DNA of 64,000 bases from Nakamurella leprariae (GTDB taxonomy: Bacteria > Actinomycetota > Actinomycetes > Mycobacteriales > Nakamurellaceae). The notes beneath the pieces are model-generated. The model made no database searches. It worked only from the letters and a program-made list of their open reading frames with translations, and was not told the DNA's origin. Of this stretch, positions 33,693 to 41,384 are shown one piece after another. Each line of letters opens with the position of its first letter. Position 1 is the stretch's first letter. Where the stretch lies: the NCBI RefSeq assembly GCF_016918035.1, contig NZ_JAERWK010000020.1:159495-223494 (forward strand), given 5' to 3'. A program made the position numbers and the translations under genes.

Positions 33693-35114
33693 TCAGACGG
33701 CGGACGGGGTGCGGGACATCGCGGCGGCGCCGGCGGACCGGCCGTTGACCACCGCGTTGGCCACCGCGGTGCCGCCGCCGACGTAGCGGTTGCCGAGGAT
33801 GCCGCCGCTGGCCTCCCCTGCGGCGAACAGCCCGGGGATGACCCGGCCGGCGCCGTCCAGGACGCGGGCCGACTCGTCGATGAGCAGTCCGGCGTGGCTG
33901 ACGGCCAGCTCGGCCGGCAGCACCCGCACGGCGTAGTACGGCGCCGTGACGATCGGGGCGGGCGGGCGGGCGCCCTTGGCGGCCAGCGTCTCGTGCCGCA
34001 GGAACTCGGGATCCTGGCCATGGGGCAGGGTCTCGTTCCATCGCTCCAGCGTGGTGATCAGCACGTCCGGATCGGCGCCGATGGCCCGGGCCAGGTCGGC
34101 GACGGTGTCGGCGCGGTGGGTGCGGCCGGCGGCGGCCTCGGCCAGCACGTGCTCGGCCGACCAGTGCGGATACCCCGGCGCCAGGGACAGCCGGCCGGCC
34201 TCGTCGAAGATCATCCAGGCCCGGCCGCCGTGGTCGTCCACGATCCCGGCGGCGACCGCGTAGGAAGCGTCCTCGTCCATGAACCGGCGGCCGCGGTCGT
34301 CGACGAGGATGCGGGCGGCCGGCGGGAACCCGGACTGCCAGTGGTGCAGCCGCTGGAAGTAGGCGGTGACCAGCAGCATCCCCCAGCCACTGCCCGCGAC
34401 GGCGGCGTCGACCTGCTCGCCGAAGCCGATGTGGTCGCCGCGGGAGCCGGGCGCGGACACCACGAACAGGTGCTCGCCGGCCCTGAGCGCGTCCGGGTAG
34501 AAGCGTTCCAGCAGCTCGGGGCTCCGGGTCAGGCCGCCGCTCGCCACCACCGTCGCCGCCGCGGGCACCTCGATGCCGTCGGCCACCACCCCGCGCACCC
34601 GCCCGTCGGTGACCAGCAGCCGCTCCACCCGGGTGCGCAGCACCAGCTCGACACCGCGCTGCCTGCGGGCCCGGTCCAGCACCTCGACCAGGCCGTAGCC
34701 CTCACCGGCGGGGACGTGGCCGCGCCAGACGTCCTCCACCCCGGCTCGGGTGAGTCCCGGCATGTGCGCGTTGGTGGAGCGCTGGGCCGGCACCTCCAGG
34801 CCCAGCTGCAGCAGCCACTCGAAGGTGTCGCGGGACCGTTCGCAGAAGCTGCGCAGCAGGCCGGGCCGCAGTCGCCACTGGTTGAGGTCCATGGTGTGCT
34901 GGAAGTGCGCGGCCGGCGAGTCCGAGATGCCCAGCGACGCCTGCACACTGGTGCCGGCCGCGGTGAACATGCCGGCCGACAGCATGGTGGAACCGCCCAC
35001 CGCGTCCTCGGACTCGAACACCAGCACCCGGGCCCCGGCGTCGGCAGCAGCCACCGCGGCGGCCAGTCCGGCTCCGCCGGCGCCGATCACCACCACGTCC
35101 CAGTCGTCGGTCAT
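33693..35114 (-). CDS. FAD-dependent dehydrogenase of the fumarate reductase/KstD type
   Basis: A 473-residue flavoprotein of the FAD_binding_2 family (succinate dehydrogenase/fumarate reductase flavoprotein and 3-ketosteroid delta-1-dehydrogenase group). The FAD fold is VVVIGAGGAGLAAAVAAADA, then ESEDAVGGSTMLSAGMF; the C-terminal GLFAAGEASGGILGNRYVGG closes the FAD site. No signal peptide or heme site. It likely introduces or removes a C=C bond next to a carbonyl in a cyclic or acyl substrate. The ATG has GAGGAG 7 bases upstream and follows a tandem repeat region. Third gene of its operon. Confidence 0.88.
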   Translation of the reverse strand: MTDDWDVVVIGAGGAGLAAAVAAADAGARVLVFESEDAVGGSTMLSAGMFTAAGTSVQASLGISDSPAAHFQHTMDLNQWRLRPGLLRSFCERSRDTFEWLLQLGLEVPAQRSTNAHMPGLTRAGVEDVWRGHVPAGEGYGLVEVLDRARRQRGVELVLRTRVERLLVTDGRVRGVVADGIEVPAAATVVASGGLTRSPELLERFYPDALRAGEHLFVVSAPGSRGDHIGFGEQVDAAVAGSGWGMLLVTAYFQRLHHWQSGFPPAARILVDDRGRRFMDEDASYAVAAGIVDDHGGRAWMIFDEAGRLSLAPGYPHWSAEHVLAEAAAGRTHRADTVADLARAIGADPDVLITTLERWNETLPHGQDPEFLRHETLAAKGARPPAPIVTAPYYAVRVLPAELAVSHAGLLIDESARVLDGAGRVIPGLFAAGEASGGILGNRYVGGGTAVANAVVNGRSAGAAAMSRTPSAV

Positions 35115-35127
35115 CGCAGCGCTCCTC

Positions 35128-35192
35128 GTCGGTTGCGGTCGGTTCCGGTCGGTTCGGGTCGGTTCCGGTCGGTTCGGGTCAGGTCAGGTCAG
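35128..35192. repeat. Tandem repeats upstream of the FAD dehydrogenase
   Basis: Five 10-base units of GTCGGTT(C/G)(C/G)G followed by three 5-base units GTCAG. The array spans the end of the iclR gene and the leader of the FAD dehydrogenase; the iclR stop codon falls inside the last units. Confidence 0.8.
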
Positions 35193-35884
35193 GGGGCGGC
35201 GATGTCCGGCTCGATGGTGGCGACCAGTCGGCGCCCGGCCGCCGCCACCAGCGGTCCGACGGTGCCGAGATCCAGGGCGTGCACGGACACCACCCCGACG
35301 GACGCCGGCAGTCCGAGTCCCACCACCGAGGTGGCGATCCCGGTGGCGCCGGGGATGATCTCGCCGGTGCTGCTGAGCACCTCGGTCCGGCCGGCCGCCG
35401 AGGCCAGGATGGCCCGGCCCAGCGCGCCCACGTCGGCCGGCACCCGGGACCCCACCCGGTAGGCGATGTGGTACAGCGCCGACCGCGGTTCGACGACGGC
35501 CACCGCCACTGACTCGGCACCGTCGGCCACCGCGAGATGCGCGGTGGCGCCGGTGGACTCGGCCAGATCACGGAGCACACCCCGGGCCCGTTCGCCGAGG
35601 GCGGGATGCACCTGCCGGACCAGCGGCAGCACGCCGAGCCCGACGGTCCAGGTGCCGTCGACGTCCCGGCGGGCCATCCGGTGCTCGGCCAGCGTGCTCA
35701 GCAGCCGATACACGATCGGCCGGCTGAGCCGGAGGTCGGCCGCGATCCGGGCCGGGGTCCGTCCCTCCGGGGCCGCGGCCAGCAGCTCCAGCACGGACAG
35801 TCCGCGGCTGAGCGTCTGCGCCGTCTCGGGTCGCTCCGCCGCCGCACCGTCCCCGAGCGGTGCGGCGGCGGGCGGGTCGGCCAC
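35189..35884 (-). CDS. IclR-family transcriptional regulator
   Basis: About 231 residues from a GTG start: winged helix (TLSRGLSVLELLAAAPEGRT, IAADLRLSRPIVYRLLSTLA, residues 20-80) and an IclR effector domain (GATAHLAVADGAESVAVAVV, YRVGSRVPADVGALGRAIL). IclR proteins of this type regulate aromatic and aliphatic acid catabolism. The open frame extends to 35998, over the 3' end of the HGD-like gene; the start is uncertain because no clear ribosome site is visible. It lies 26 bases after the HGD-like stop, in the same operon. The repeat CGATATCCGGTCA near the operon promoter is a candidate binding site (inference). Confidence 0.82.
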   Translation of the reverse strand: MADPPAAAPLGDGAAAERPETAQTLSRGLSVLELLAAAPEGRTPARIAADLRLSRPIVYRLLSTLAEHRMARRDVDGTWTVGLGVLPLVRQVHPALGERARGVLRDLAESTGATAHLAVADGAESVAVAVVEPRSALYHIAYRVGSRVPADVGALGRAILASAAGRTEVLSSTGEIIPGATGIATSVVGLGLPASVGVVSVHALDLGTVGPLVAAAGRRLVATIEPDIAAP

Positions 35885-35910
35885 CGCCGACGCCGTCCGG
35901 TCCGAGGCCG

Positions 35911-37176
35911 TCAGGCCGGGGCGCCGGCCGCGGCCTGCTGCGGGGCCTGCTGCGTGGTCTGCTGGGGCGTGAGCGGACCGCGCCCGGCCCAGGTCCACGG
36001 GTACTTCGGGTCCTCCGAGCCGGCGGCGTCGGCGGCCAGCTCCAACGGCCGGAAGGTGTCCACCATGAACGCGGTCTCCTTGGACTCGGTGTGCTTGACC
36101 GAGTCCACGTAGACCTTGGCGCCGGGGCCGTGCGTGTAGCCGGCCGGGTGCAGCGAGACCGAGCCGTCACGGATGCCGGAGCCCTCGCGGGCCGCGGTCT
36201 CGCCGGCGAAGTAGAACATCACCTCGTCGGAGTCGACGTTGCTGTGGAAGTACGGCACCTTGACCGCGAGCGGGTGGGTCTCCAGCAGCCGCGGCACGAA
36301 GTTGCAGATCACGTAGCCCTGGCCCTCGAGCACCTGGTAGGTCGGCGGCGGTTGGATGATCTGTCCGGTGACCGGGGCGAAGTCGCGGTAGTTGAACGCG
36401 TACGGGTAGAGCTGGCCGTCCCAGCCGACCACGTCGAACGGGTGGTGGTCGTAGGTCACCACCGAACCGGTGACGCCGTCGCTGCTGCGGTGCTTGACGT
36501 AGACCTCGGTGTCCCGGTCGGCCTCGTCCGGCGCGGCCAGCAGGATCTCCTCCGGTCCACGGAAGTCCCGCTCGGTGAGCGGTGATCCCTCCAGGTACTG
36601 GCCGAACTTGCTGCGGTACTTGGCCGGTGGGGTGACGTGCCCGCTGCCCTCCACGCAGTACAGCCGCAGCGGTCCGTCGTCCTGGTTCGGCACCCAGCGG
36701 TGGATGGTCACCCGTGGGATGACGACGTTGTCGCCCTGTCGGACCTGCACCGCGCCGAAGACGCTCTCCAGCGTGGCGGACCCGCTCTCGATGAAGACCA
36801 CCTCGTCGCCGATGGCGTTGCTGTACAGCGGCGACGGGGTGTCGCAGACGACGTAGGCGATGCGCACGTCCGCGTTGCCCAGGACGAGGCGGCGGTCGCG
36901 GACGGCGTCCTTGCCGGCGCCGTGCTCGGGGAACAGCTCGTGCAGCCGGTAGTGGTGCGGCAGCAGCGGGCGGTTCACCGAGGTCCCCAGCACACCGATG
37001 TCCCACGGCCGGGAATCGACCAGCGAGGCCGGGATCCCGGTGTGGTACAGCAGCGACCCGGTGCTGGAGAAGCCCTCCTCGCCGATGAACTCCTCGTAGG
37101 TCTGCCGGCCGTCGGCCGTGCTGAACAGGATGTGGCGCTTGCTCGGGAGTTCCCCCAGCGCCCGGTAGTACGTCAT
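35911..37176 (-). CDS. Homogentisate 1,2-dioxygenase-like non-heme iron enzyme
   Basis: A 421-residue bicupin with the sequence layout of homogentisate 1,2-dioxygenase: YRALGELPSKRHILFST at the start, LPHHYRLHELFPEHG, DEVVFIESGSATLESVFG, VPYFHSNVDSDEVMFYFAGE and SLHPAGYTHGP, the last two holding the His/Glu/His iron ligands. The C-terminus is a Gln/Ala-rich tail. The ATG has AAGGTGG upstream. No maleylacetoacetate isomerase or fumarylacetoacetase is in the window, so the true substrate may be another ring compound. First gene of an operon with IclR, FAD dehydrogenase and SDR. Confidence 0.85.
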   Translation of the reverse strand: MTYYRALGELPSKRHILFSTADGRQTYEEFIGEEGFSSTGSLLYHTGIPASLVDSRPWDIGVLGTSVNRPLLPHHYRLHELFPEHGAGKDAVRDRRLVLGNADVRIAYVVCDTPSPLYSNAIGDEVVFIESGSATLESVFGAVQVRQGDNVVIPRVTIHRWVPNQDDGPLRLYCVEGSGHVTPPAKYRSKFGQYLEGSPLTERDFRGPEEILLAAPDEADRDTEVYVKHRSSDGVTGSVVTYDHHPFDVVGWDGQLYPYAFNYRDFAPVTGQIIQPPPTYQVLEGQGYVICNFVPRLLETHPLAVKVPYFHSNVDSDEVMFYFAGETAAREGSGIRDGSVSLHPAGYTHGPGAKVYVDSVKHTESKETAFMVDTFRPLELAADAAGSEDPKYPWTWAGRGPLTPQQTTQQAPQQAAAGAPA

Positions 37177-37251
37177 CGGGACCACCTTGTCCGTCGTCGT
37201 CGTCGACGAGACGACCGCTCGCGGAGCGCGGAACTCGGGCGGGGATCCGTC

Positions 37252-37264
37252 CGATATCCGGTCA
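37252..37264 (+). promoter_or_regulatory. CGATATCCGGTCA, repeated site
   Basis: The same 13 bases occur in reverse complement within the palindrome at 37348-37366. One copy lies 76 bases before the HGD-like start. Candidate operator for the IclR protein (inference). Confidence 0.4.
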
Positions 37265-37274
37265 TCGTCGTCCT

Positions 37275-37284
37275 GTACACAATG
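37275..37284 (-). promoter_or_regulatory. GATTGYRTWC element upstream of the HGD-like gene
   Basis: Minus strand CATTGTGTAC (consensus G replaced by C), 99 bases before the start. Confidence 0.5.
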
Positions 37285-37347
37285 ATCTCCACCCCGGGCG
37301 GTGGTGTCAATGGTCACCACTCGGTCATGCGATGAGAGCTGTTGTCC

Positions 37348-37366
37348 GTGACCGGATATCGGTCAC
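37348..37366. promoter_or_regulatory. Near-perfect palindrome GTGACCGGATATCGGTCAC
   Basis: Seven-base arms GTGACCG/CGGTCAC around GATAT, just past the FMN reductase stop and upstream of the HGD-like gene. No T-run, so an operator is as likely as a terminator. Confidence 0.4.
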
Positions 37367-37374
37367 CCGATCGA

Positions 37375-37977
37375 TCAGCTGACCGGGACCGCCGTTGCCG
37401 GGACGCCCGGCGGGGTGCGGACGGCGCCGAGCGCACCGGCCAACAGGGCCAGCGACTCGACCATCGGCCCCACCAGCGCGGCGGCCTCCGGCGGGGCGTC
37501 CAGTCGGCCGTGGTCGGTGATCCGCGCCGCCACGTGGTGGATCGAGACCGACTCGTGGACCACGAACGTCGAGACGGCGCCCAGGATCTGCCGGAGGAGC
37601 TGTGCGGACCGCAGGCCGCCGCCCCGCCCGCCGTAACTGACGATCGCGGCCGCCTTGAACCACCACTCGCGGTGCAGGTAGTCGATCGCGTTGGTCAGCG
37701 ACGCCGGCGGGGCCAGGTTGTACTCCGGCGTCACGAACAGGAAGGCGTCCGCCCGGCCGGCCAGCTCGCTCCACCGGCGGGTGTGCGCCTGCCGGTACCG
37801 GCCCATCCGGGGCAACTCGGGCTCGTCGAGCAGCGGGAGCCCGAGATCGGCCACGTCGACCGTCTGCACGGTGAACCGCTCCAGCACCGCCGGGTGCCCC
37901 GCGATCCAGTCCCCGACGGCCGGGCCGACCCGGCCCGGCCGGACGCTGCCGACGACCACCTGCAGCACCGGGGTCAT
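37375..37977 (-). CDS. NADPH-dependent FMN reductase
   Basis: A 200-residue flavodoxin-fold NAD(P)H:FMN reductase. The FMN phosphate loop is VVVGSVRPGRVGPAVGDW, and the segment FVTPEYNLAPPASLTNAIDY contains the family PEYN motif; SYGGRGGGLRSAQLLRQIL completes the flavin site. It would supply reduced flavin to a monooxygenase or keep flavoproteins reduced. The ATG overlaps the HMG-CoA-lyase-like stop (ATGA). Confidence 0.9.
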   Translation of the reverse strand: MTPVLQVVVGSVRPGRVGPAVGDWIAGHPAVLERFTVQTVDVADLGLPLLDEPELPRMGRYRQAHTRRWSELAGRADAFLFVTPEYNLAPPASLTNAIDYLHREWWFKAAAIVSYGGRGGGLRSAQLLRQILGAVSTFVVHESVSIHHVAARITDHGRLDAPPEAAALVGPMVESLALLAGALGAVRTPPGVPATAVPVS

Positions 37978-38906
37978 GCCGAGTCCCGCACCGGATCGGC
38001 CAGCAGCGACTCCGGGAAGCACCCGGCCCGGGACAATGCACTCCCGGACTCCCGGCCCAGCGAGTCCAGCAGCCACCGCGCGTCGGCCAGCAGCGGCGCC
38101 AGCTCGAAGCCGGTGTCCACCCCCATCCGACCGAAGCAGTACACGAGATCCTCGGTGGCGACGTTGCCGGTGGCGGCCGGCGCGAACGGGCAGCCACCGA
38201 TGCCGCCGAGACTGGCGTCCAGCGCGGCCACCCCGGCCTCGACCGCCGCGACGGCGTTGGCCACTCCGGTGTTGCGGGTGTCGTGGAAGTGCGCGCGGCG
38301 CGGTACGTCCGGTGCCAGCTCGGCCAGCAGCGCGAAGCGAGCCCGCACGTCGGCCGGGGTCCCGACGCCGATGGTGTCGGCCAGCGAGATCTCGTCCGGG
38401 CCGATCGCCGCCACCTGCTGCAGCACCGAACGCAAGGCCGGCAGCGGGATCTCGCCCTCGAACGGGCAACCGAAGGACGCGCCGACGGTGATCGCGACGT
38501 GCACGCCGTCGGCCCCGGCCCGCTCCCGGATCCGGGCGGCCCCGTCCAGCGCCTGGGCCACCGACATCCGCTGGTTGCGCTGACTGAACGTCTCGCTCGC
38601 CAGCACCACCATGTTCACCGCGGTGACCCCGGCGGCCCGGGCCCGCTCGTACCCGCGCGGGTTCAGTACCAGCGCGGAGGTCTGCACCCCGGGCAGCGCG
38701 GCCGTCGCGGCGGCCACCTCGTCGGCGTCGGCCAGGGCCGGCACCACGTCCGGCCGGGCGAACCCGGTGATCTCCACCCGGCGGGCCCCGGCGGCCACCG
38801 CGCGCCGGATCAGCTCCAGCTTGGCCGCGGTGCTCAGCGGCCGGGCCTCGTTCTGCAGCCCGTCCCGCGGTGCGACCTCGACGATCTGCACGGATGCGGC
38901 GCTCAT
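37974..38906 (-). CDS. HMG-CoA-lyase-like enzyme
   Basis: A 310-residue TIM-barrel aldolase of the HMGL family, which cleaves 3-hydroxy-3-methylglutaryl-CoA or related 3-hydroxyacyl-CoAs. The signature VAPRDGLQNEARPL, AVNMVVLASETFSQRNQRMS, AHFHDTRNTGVANAV (metal-binding His residues) and the Cys loop GGIGGCPFAPAATGNVATED are intact. Paired with an SDR and CoA-transferase it suggests retro-aldol cleavage of a CoA intermediate. Overlaps both neighbours by 4 bases. Confidence 0.9.
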   Translation of the reverse strand: MSAASVQIVEVAPRDGLQNEARPLSTAAKLELIRRAVAAGARRVEITGFARPDVVPALADADEVAAATAALPGVQTSALVLNPRGYERARAAGVTAVNMVVLASETFSQRNQRMSVAQALDGAARIRERAGADGVHVAITVGASFGCPFEGEIPLPALRSVLQQVAAIGPDEISLADTIGVGTPADVRARFALLAELAPDVPRRAHFHDTRNTGVANAVAAVEAGVAALDASLGGIGGCPFAPAATGNVATEDLVYCFGRMGVDTGFELAPLLADARWLLDSLGRESGSALSRAGCFPESLLADPVRDSA

Positions 38907-39808
38907 GCCGGCACCCCGGCCGCGTGGTGGGATCCCTGGCGGTGCAGCCCGATCGGTTGCGCCCACGCGTCGAGCACCTCGGCGAACGCCCGTTCCACGT
39001 CCTCGATGGTCGGCCCGATCTCGGTGCCCGGCCCGACCAGCCCGTGGTGGGTGAGCAGGTCGAGCCGGTTGCCGCGGCCGATCTGCACGATCTGCCCGGT
39101 CATCGGGGCGGACCGGTCGGACAGCAGGTGGACGGCGGCCGGGGCGTTGAACTCCGGCTCCACCGTGCGCTGCGCGACCGCGGCCTCCCGTTCGGCGCCG
39201 GACAGCCCCTCGTAGTCCATCCGCACCGACTGCATGCGGGTCTGCGCGATCGGCGACAGCGCGTTGACCCGGACCCCGGTGCCCTGCAGGTCGAGCGCCC
39301 AGCCGAGCGTCATCGACGCCACTGCGCCCTTGCTCGCGCCGTAGGCGCCCATCGAGGTCAGTCCGGCGATGGCCGACGAGGTGACGGTGACGACCGAGCC
39401 GCGACCGCGCTCGGTCATGTGCCGGATCGCGTGCAGGCCGGGCCAGGCCACGCCGAGCACGTTGATCTCCAGGATCCGCCGGAACTCCTCCGGGTCCTGC
39501 TGCTGGGGCAGGGCCATGCCGAACACCCCGGCGTTGGCGACCAGCCCGTCCAGGGCGCCGAACTCGTCGACCACGGCGCCGACGATCGCCCCGGCGGTGG
39601 CCCAGTCGGCGATGTTCCCGGGCACCGCCACCGCGCGGCCGCCGCCGGCCCGGATCTCCTCGGCGACCTCGGCAGCCGGCTCCGGATCGAGGTCGTTGAC
39701 GCCGACCGCCGCCCCCTGGGCCGCGGCCAGCCGGGCGATGGCGGCGCCGATCCCCCGGCCCGCTCCGGTGACCAGTACCGCCCTGTCCGCCAACCGGTCC
39801 TGCGCCAT
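38903..39808 (-). CDS. Short-chain dehydrogenase/reductase
   Basis: A 301-residue SDR, longer than the classical 250 by a C-terminal tail of ~50 residues (FAEVLDAWAQPIGLHRQGSHH). Cofactor loop VLVTGAGRGIGAAIARLAA, VANAGVFGM, catalytic GAYGASKGAVASMT and PMTGQIVQIGRG. The tail resembles that of the SDRs of 17-beta-hydroxysteroid dehydrogenase type 4-like groups. The ATG has GAGGAGG 5 bases upstream. First gene of a three-gene operon; a GATTGYRTWC element is 41 bases before the start. Confidence 0.88.
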   Translation of the reverse strand: MAQDRLADRAVLVTGAGRGIGAAIARLAAAQGAAVGVNDLDPEPAAEVAEEIRAGGGRAVAVPGNIADWATAGAIVGAVVDEFGALDGLVANAGVFGMALPQQQDPEEFRRILEINVLGVAWPGLHAIRHMTERGRGSVVTVTSSAIAGLTSMGAYGASKGAVASMTLGWALDLQGTGVRVNALSPIAQTRMQSVRMDYEGLSGAEREAAVAQRTVEPEFNAPAAVHLLSDRSAPMTGQIVQIGRGNRLDLLTHHGLVGPGTEIGPTIEDVERAFAEVLDAWAQPIGLHRQGSHHAAGVPA

Positions 39809-39848
39809 CCGGCCTCCTCGCCGTCACCCTGCCTGGGACAGGTGCAGA

Positions 39849-39858
39849 GAATACAATC
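39849..39858 (-). promoter_or_regulatory. GATTGYRTWC element at the SDR promoter
   Basis: Minus strand GATTGTATTC. Confidence 0.6.
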
Positions 39859-39930
39859 TGCTCCGATCGGACCGCTCGACTCGCCACTCAACAGCCTAGA
39901 GCGTCAAGTCAACCCCTTGCCGAGCGACTC

Positions 39931-39940
39931 GATTGCGTAC
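39931..39940 (+). promoter_or_regulatory. GATTGYRTWC element at the CMD promoter
   Basis: GATTGCGTAC, 36 bases before the start of the plus-strand operon; shares the divergent region with the element at 39849. Confidence 0.6.
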
Positions 39941-39975
39941 AAACTGCGGTCGTCCACCTCGGCAAGGGAGCTGCA

Positions 39976-40548
39976 GTGCACATTCGGATGGTCGAACCGG
40001 AGGCCCTCACCCCGTCGCTGCGGCAGACCTGGGAGCAGGCCTCCGACGGCGGCAGGAAGTTCATCGGCGCGGTGGCCAACGCGCCCGAGCACGCCGAGCG
40101 GCTGTTCCCCGCCTACAACGGGCTCCGCTACGGCACCCGACTGGGCCCGCGGATGTGCGAACTGCTGCGGCTGGCCATCGCCCGGACCACCCAGTGCCCG
40201 ATCTGTCTGCGCGGCCGGCGCGACGACGCCACCGACGAGGGGCTGACCGAGTCGATGGTGGCCGAGCTGATGGACCCCTCGCGCTCACCGGCCACCCTGC
40301 TCGGGTCGTTCAGCCCGGCCGAAGCCGCGGTGGTGTCGTTCGCGTGGAAGTTCGGCGCCGACCACTTCGACCTGGGTGAGGCCGACTTCGCTGCACTGCG
40401 GGATCATTTCGACGTCGAGGAGATCACCGAGATCGGGATGCTCTGCGCGCAGTTCCTCGGCTTCGGCCGCTTCGTCATGGTGTTCGGCCTGGACGACCCG
40501 GCGTGCCCGGTGTCGCCGCCGCCGGCCCGCGCGACGAGCGGGAGCTGA
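39976..40548 (+). CDS. Carboxymuconolactone decarboxylase-family (AhpD-like) protein
   Basis: A 190-residue all-helical CMD-family protein. The redox CXXC is in RTTQCPICLRGRRDDAT (Cys near residue 74), preceded by LGPRMCELLRLAIARTT, the AhpD-type layout; the late segment ITEIGMLCAQFLGFGRF is the second family helix. The GTG start has AAGGGAG 6 bases upstream. Possible peroxidase partner or decarboxylase. First gene of an operon with a racemase homologue and the UGSC pair. Confidence 0.85.
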   Translation: MHIRMVEPEALTPSLRQTWEQASDGGRKFIGAVANAPEHAERLFPAYNGLRYGTRLGPRMCELLRLAIARTTQCPICLRGRRDDATDEGLTESMVAELMDPSRSPATLLGSFSPAEAAVVSFAWKFGADHFDLGEADFAALRDHFDVEEITEIGMLCAQFLGFGRFVMVFGLDDPACPVSPPPARATSGS

Positions 40549-40553
40549 TCCCG

Positions 40554-41384
40554 GTGCGCATGTGGTACCAGTCCATGGCCGACCTGAGCCGCTACCCGGC
40601 GTACGGAGACACGTTGCGCCGCCGGGCGTCCAGCCTGTTGCGGCCCGGTACCGAGGTCGACGTGCACGGCGCCGAGCCCGGGACCTACGGCGAGCTGCCG
40701 CCGGCCAGCGTGTCCAACCATCCGCTGGCCTACCACGTGCTGCTGGACCAGGTGGTGGGCAACGCGATCCGGGCCGAGCGCGAGGGCTGCGACGTGATGG
40801 TGCTCGGCTCCTACAGCGAGCCACACCTGCGGGTCATCCGGAGCGCGGTGGACATCCCGGTGGTCTCACTGGCCGAGACCACCCTGCTGACCGGCTGCCA
40901 GCTGGCCCGGCGGATCGGTCTGGTCACCGTGACCGCGGGCATCGCCTGGATGATCGACCACATCGTCGACAACCACTCGCTGCGGGACCGCACGGTGCCG
41001 GTCCAGGTGACCGACCCGGAGGTGCTGGAGGACGATCTCGTCGCGGCGCTGGACGAGCCCGACCGGATCATCGAGCTGTTCGTCGCGGCCGCCCGGCGGG
41101 CCATCGCCCAGTTCGCCGACGTGATCATCCCGGCCGAGGGCATCTTCAGCCAGCTGCTCGCCGACCGCGGCATCCGGGAGATCGACGGGGTCAGCGTCAT
41201 GGACTGCGTCGCGGTGACGCTGCTCGAGGCCGAGAAGATGGCGCTGCTGCACGCGGAGACCGGGTTGATCCAGGGCCGGCGGTGGGAGTACCCGAAGGTC
41301 GACGCGGTGCGCGAGCAGCTGCTGGTGCAGCACGCGGACCGGATCCCGCTGTCCGCCGCGCAGCTGGGCGGAGTACGCGTGTGA
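40554..41384 (+). CDS. Asp/Glu/hydantoin racemase homologue lacking both catalytic cysteines
   Basis: A 276-residue two-domain protein of the aspartate/glutamate/hydantoin racemase and arylmalonate decarboxylase superfamily. The first active-site position, normally Cys in a GCFGDP-like loop, is Ser here (VMVLGSYSEPHLRVIRSA), and the second (normally LGCAGM) reads IIPAEGIFSQLLAD, without Cys. So a two-base racemase mechanism is not possible; a lyase, isomerase or hydrolase activity is more likely. The GTG start (GGGAG 10 bases upstream) is preferred, an ATG two codons later is possible. Its stop overlaps the next gene's GTG. Confidence 0.8.
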   Translation: MRMWYQSMADLSRYPAYGDTLRRRASSLLRPGTEVDVHGAEPGTYGELPPASVSNHPLAYHVLLDQVVGNAIRAEREGCDVMVLGSYSEPHLRVIRSAVDIPVVSLAETTLLTGCQLARRIGLVTVTAGIAWMIDHIVDNHSLRDRTVPVQVTDPEVLEDDLVAALDEPDRIIELFVAAARRAIAQFADVIIPAEGIFSQLLADRGIREIDGVSVMDCVAVTLLEAEKMALLHAETGLIQGRRWEYPKVDAVREQLLVQHADRIPLSAAQLGGVRV

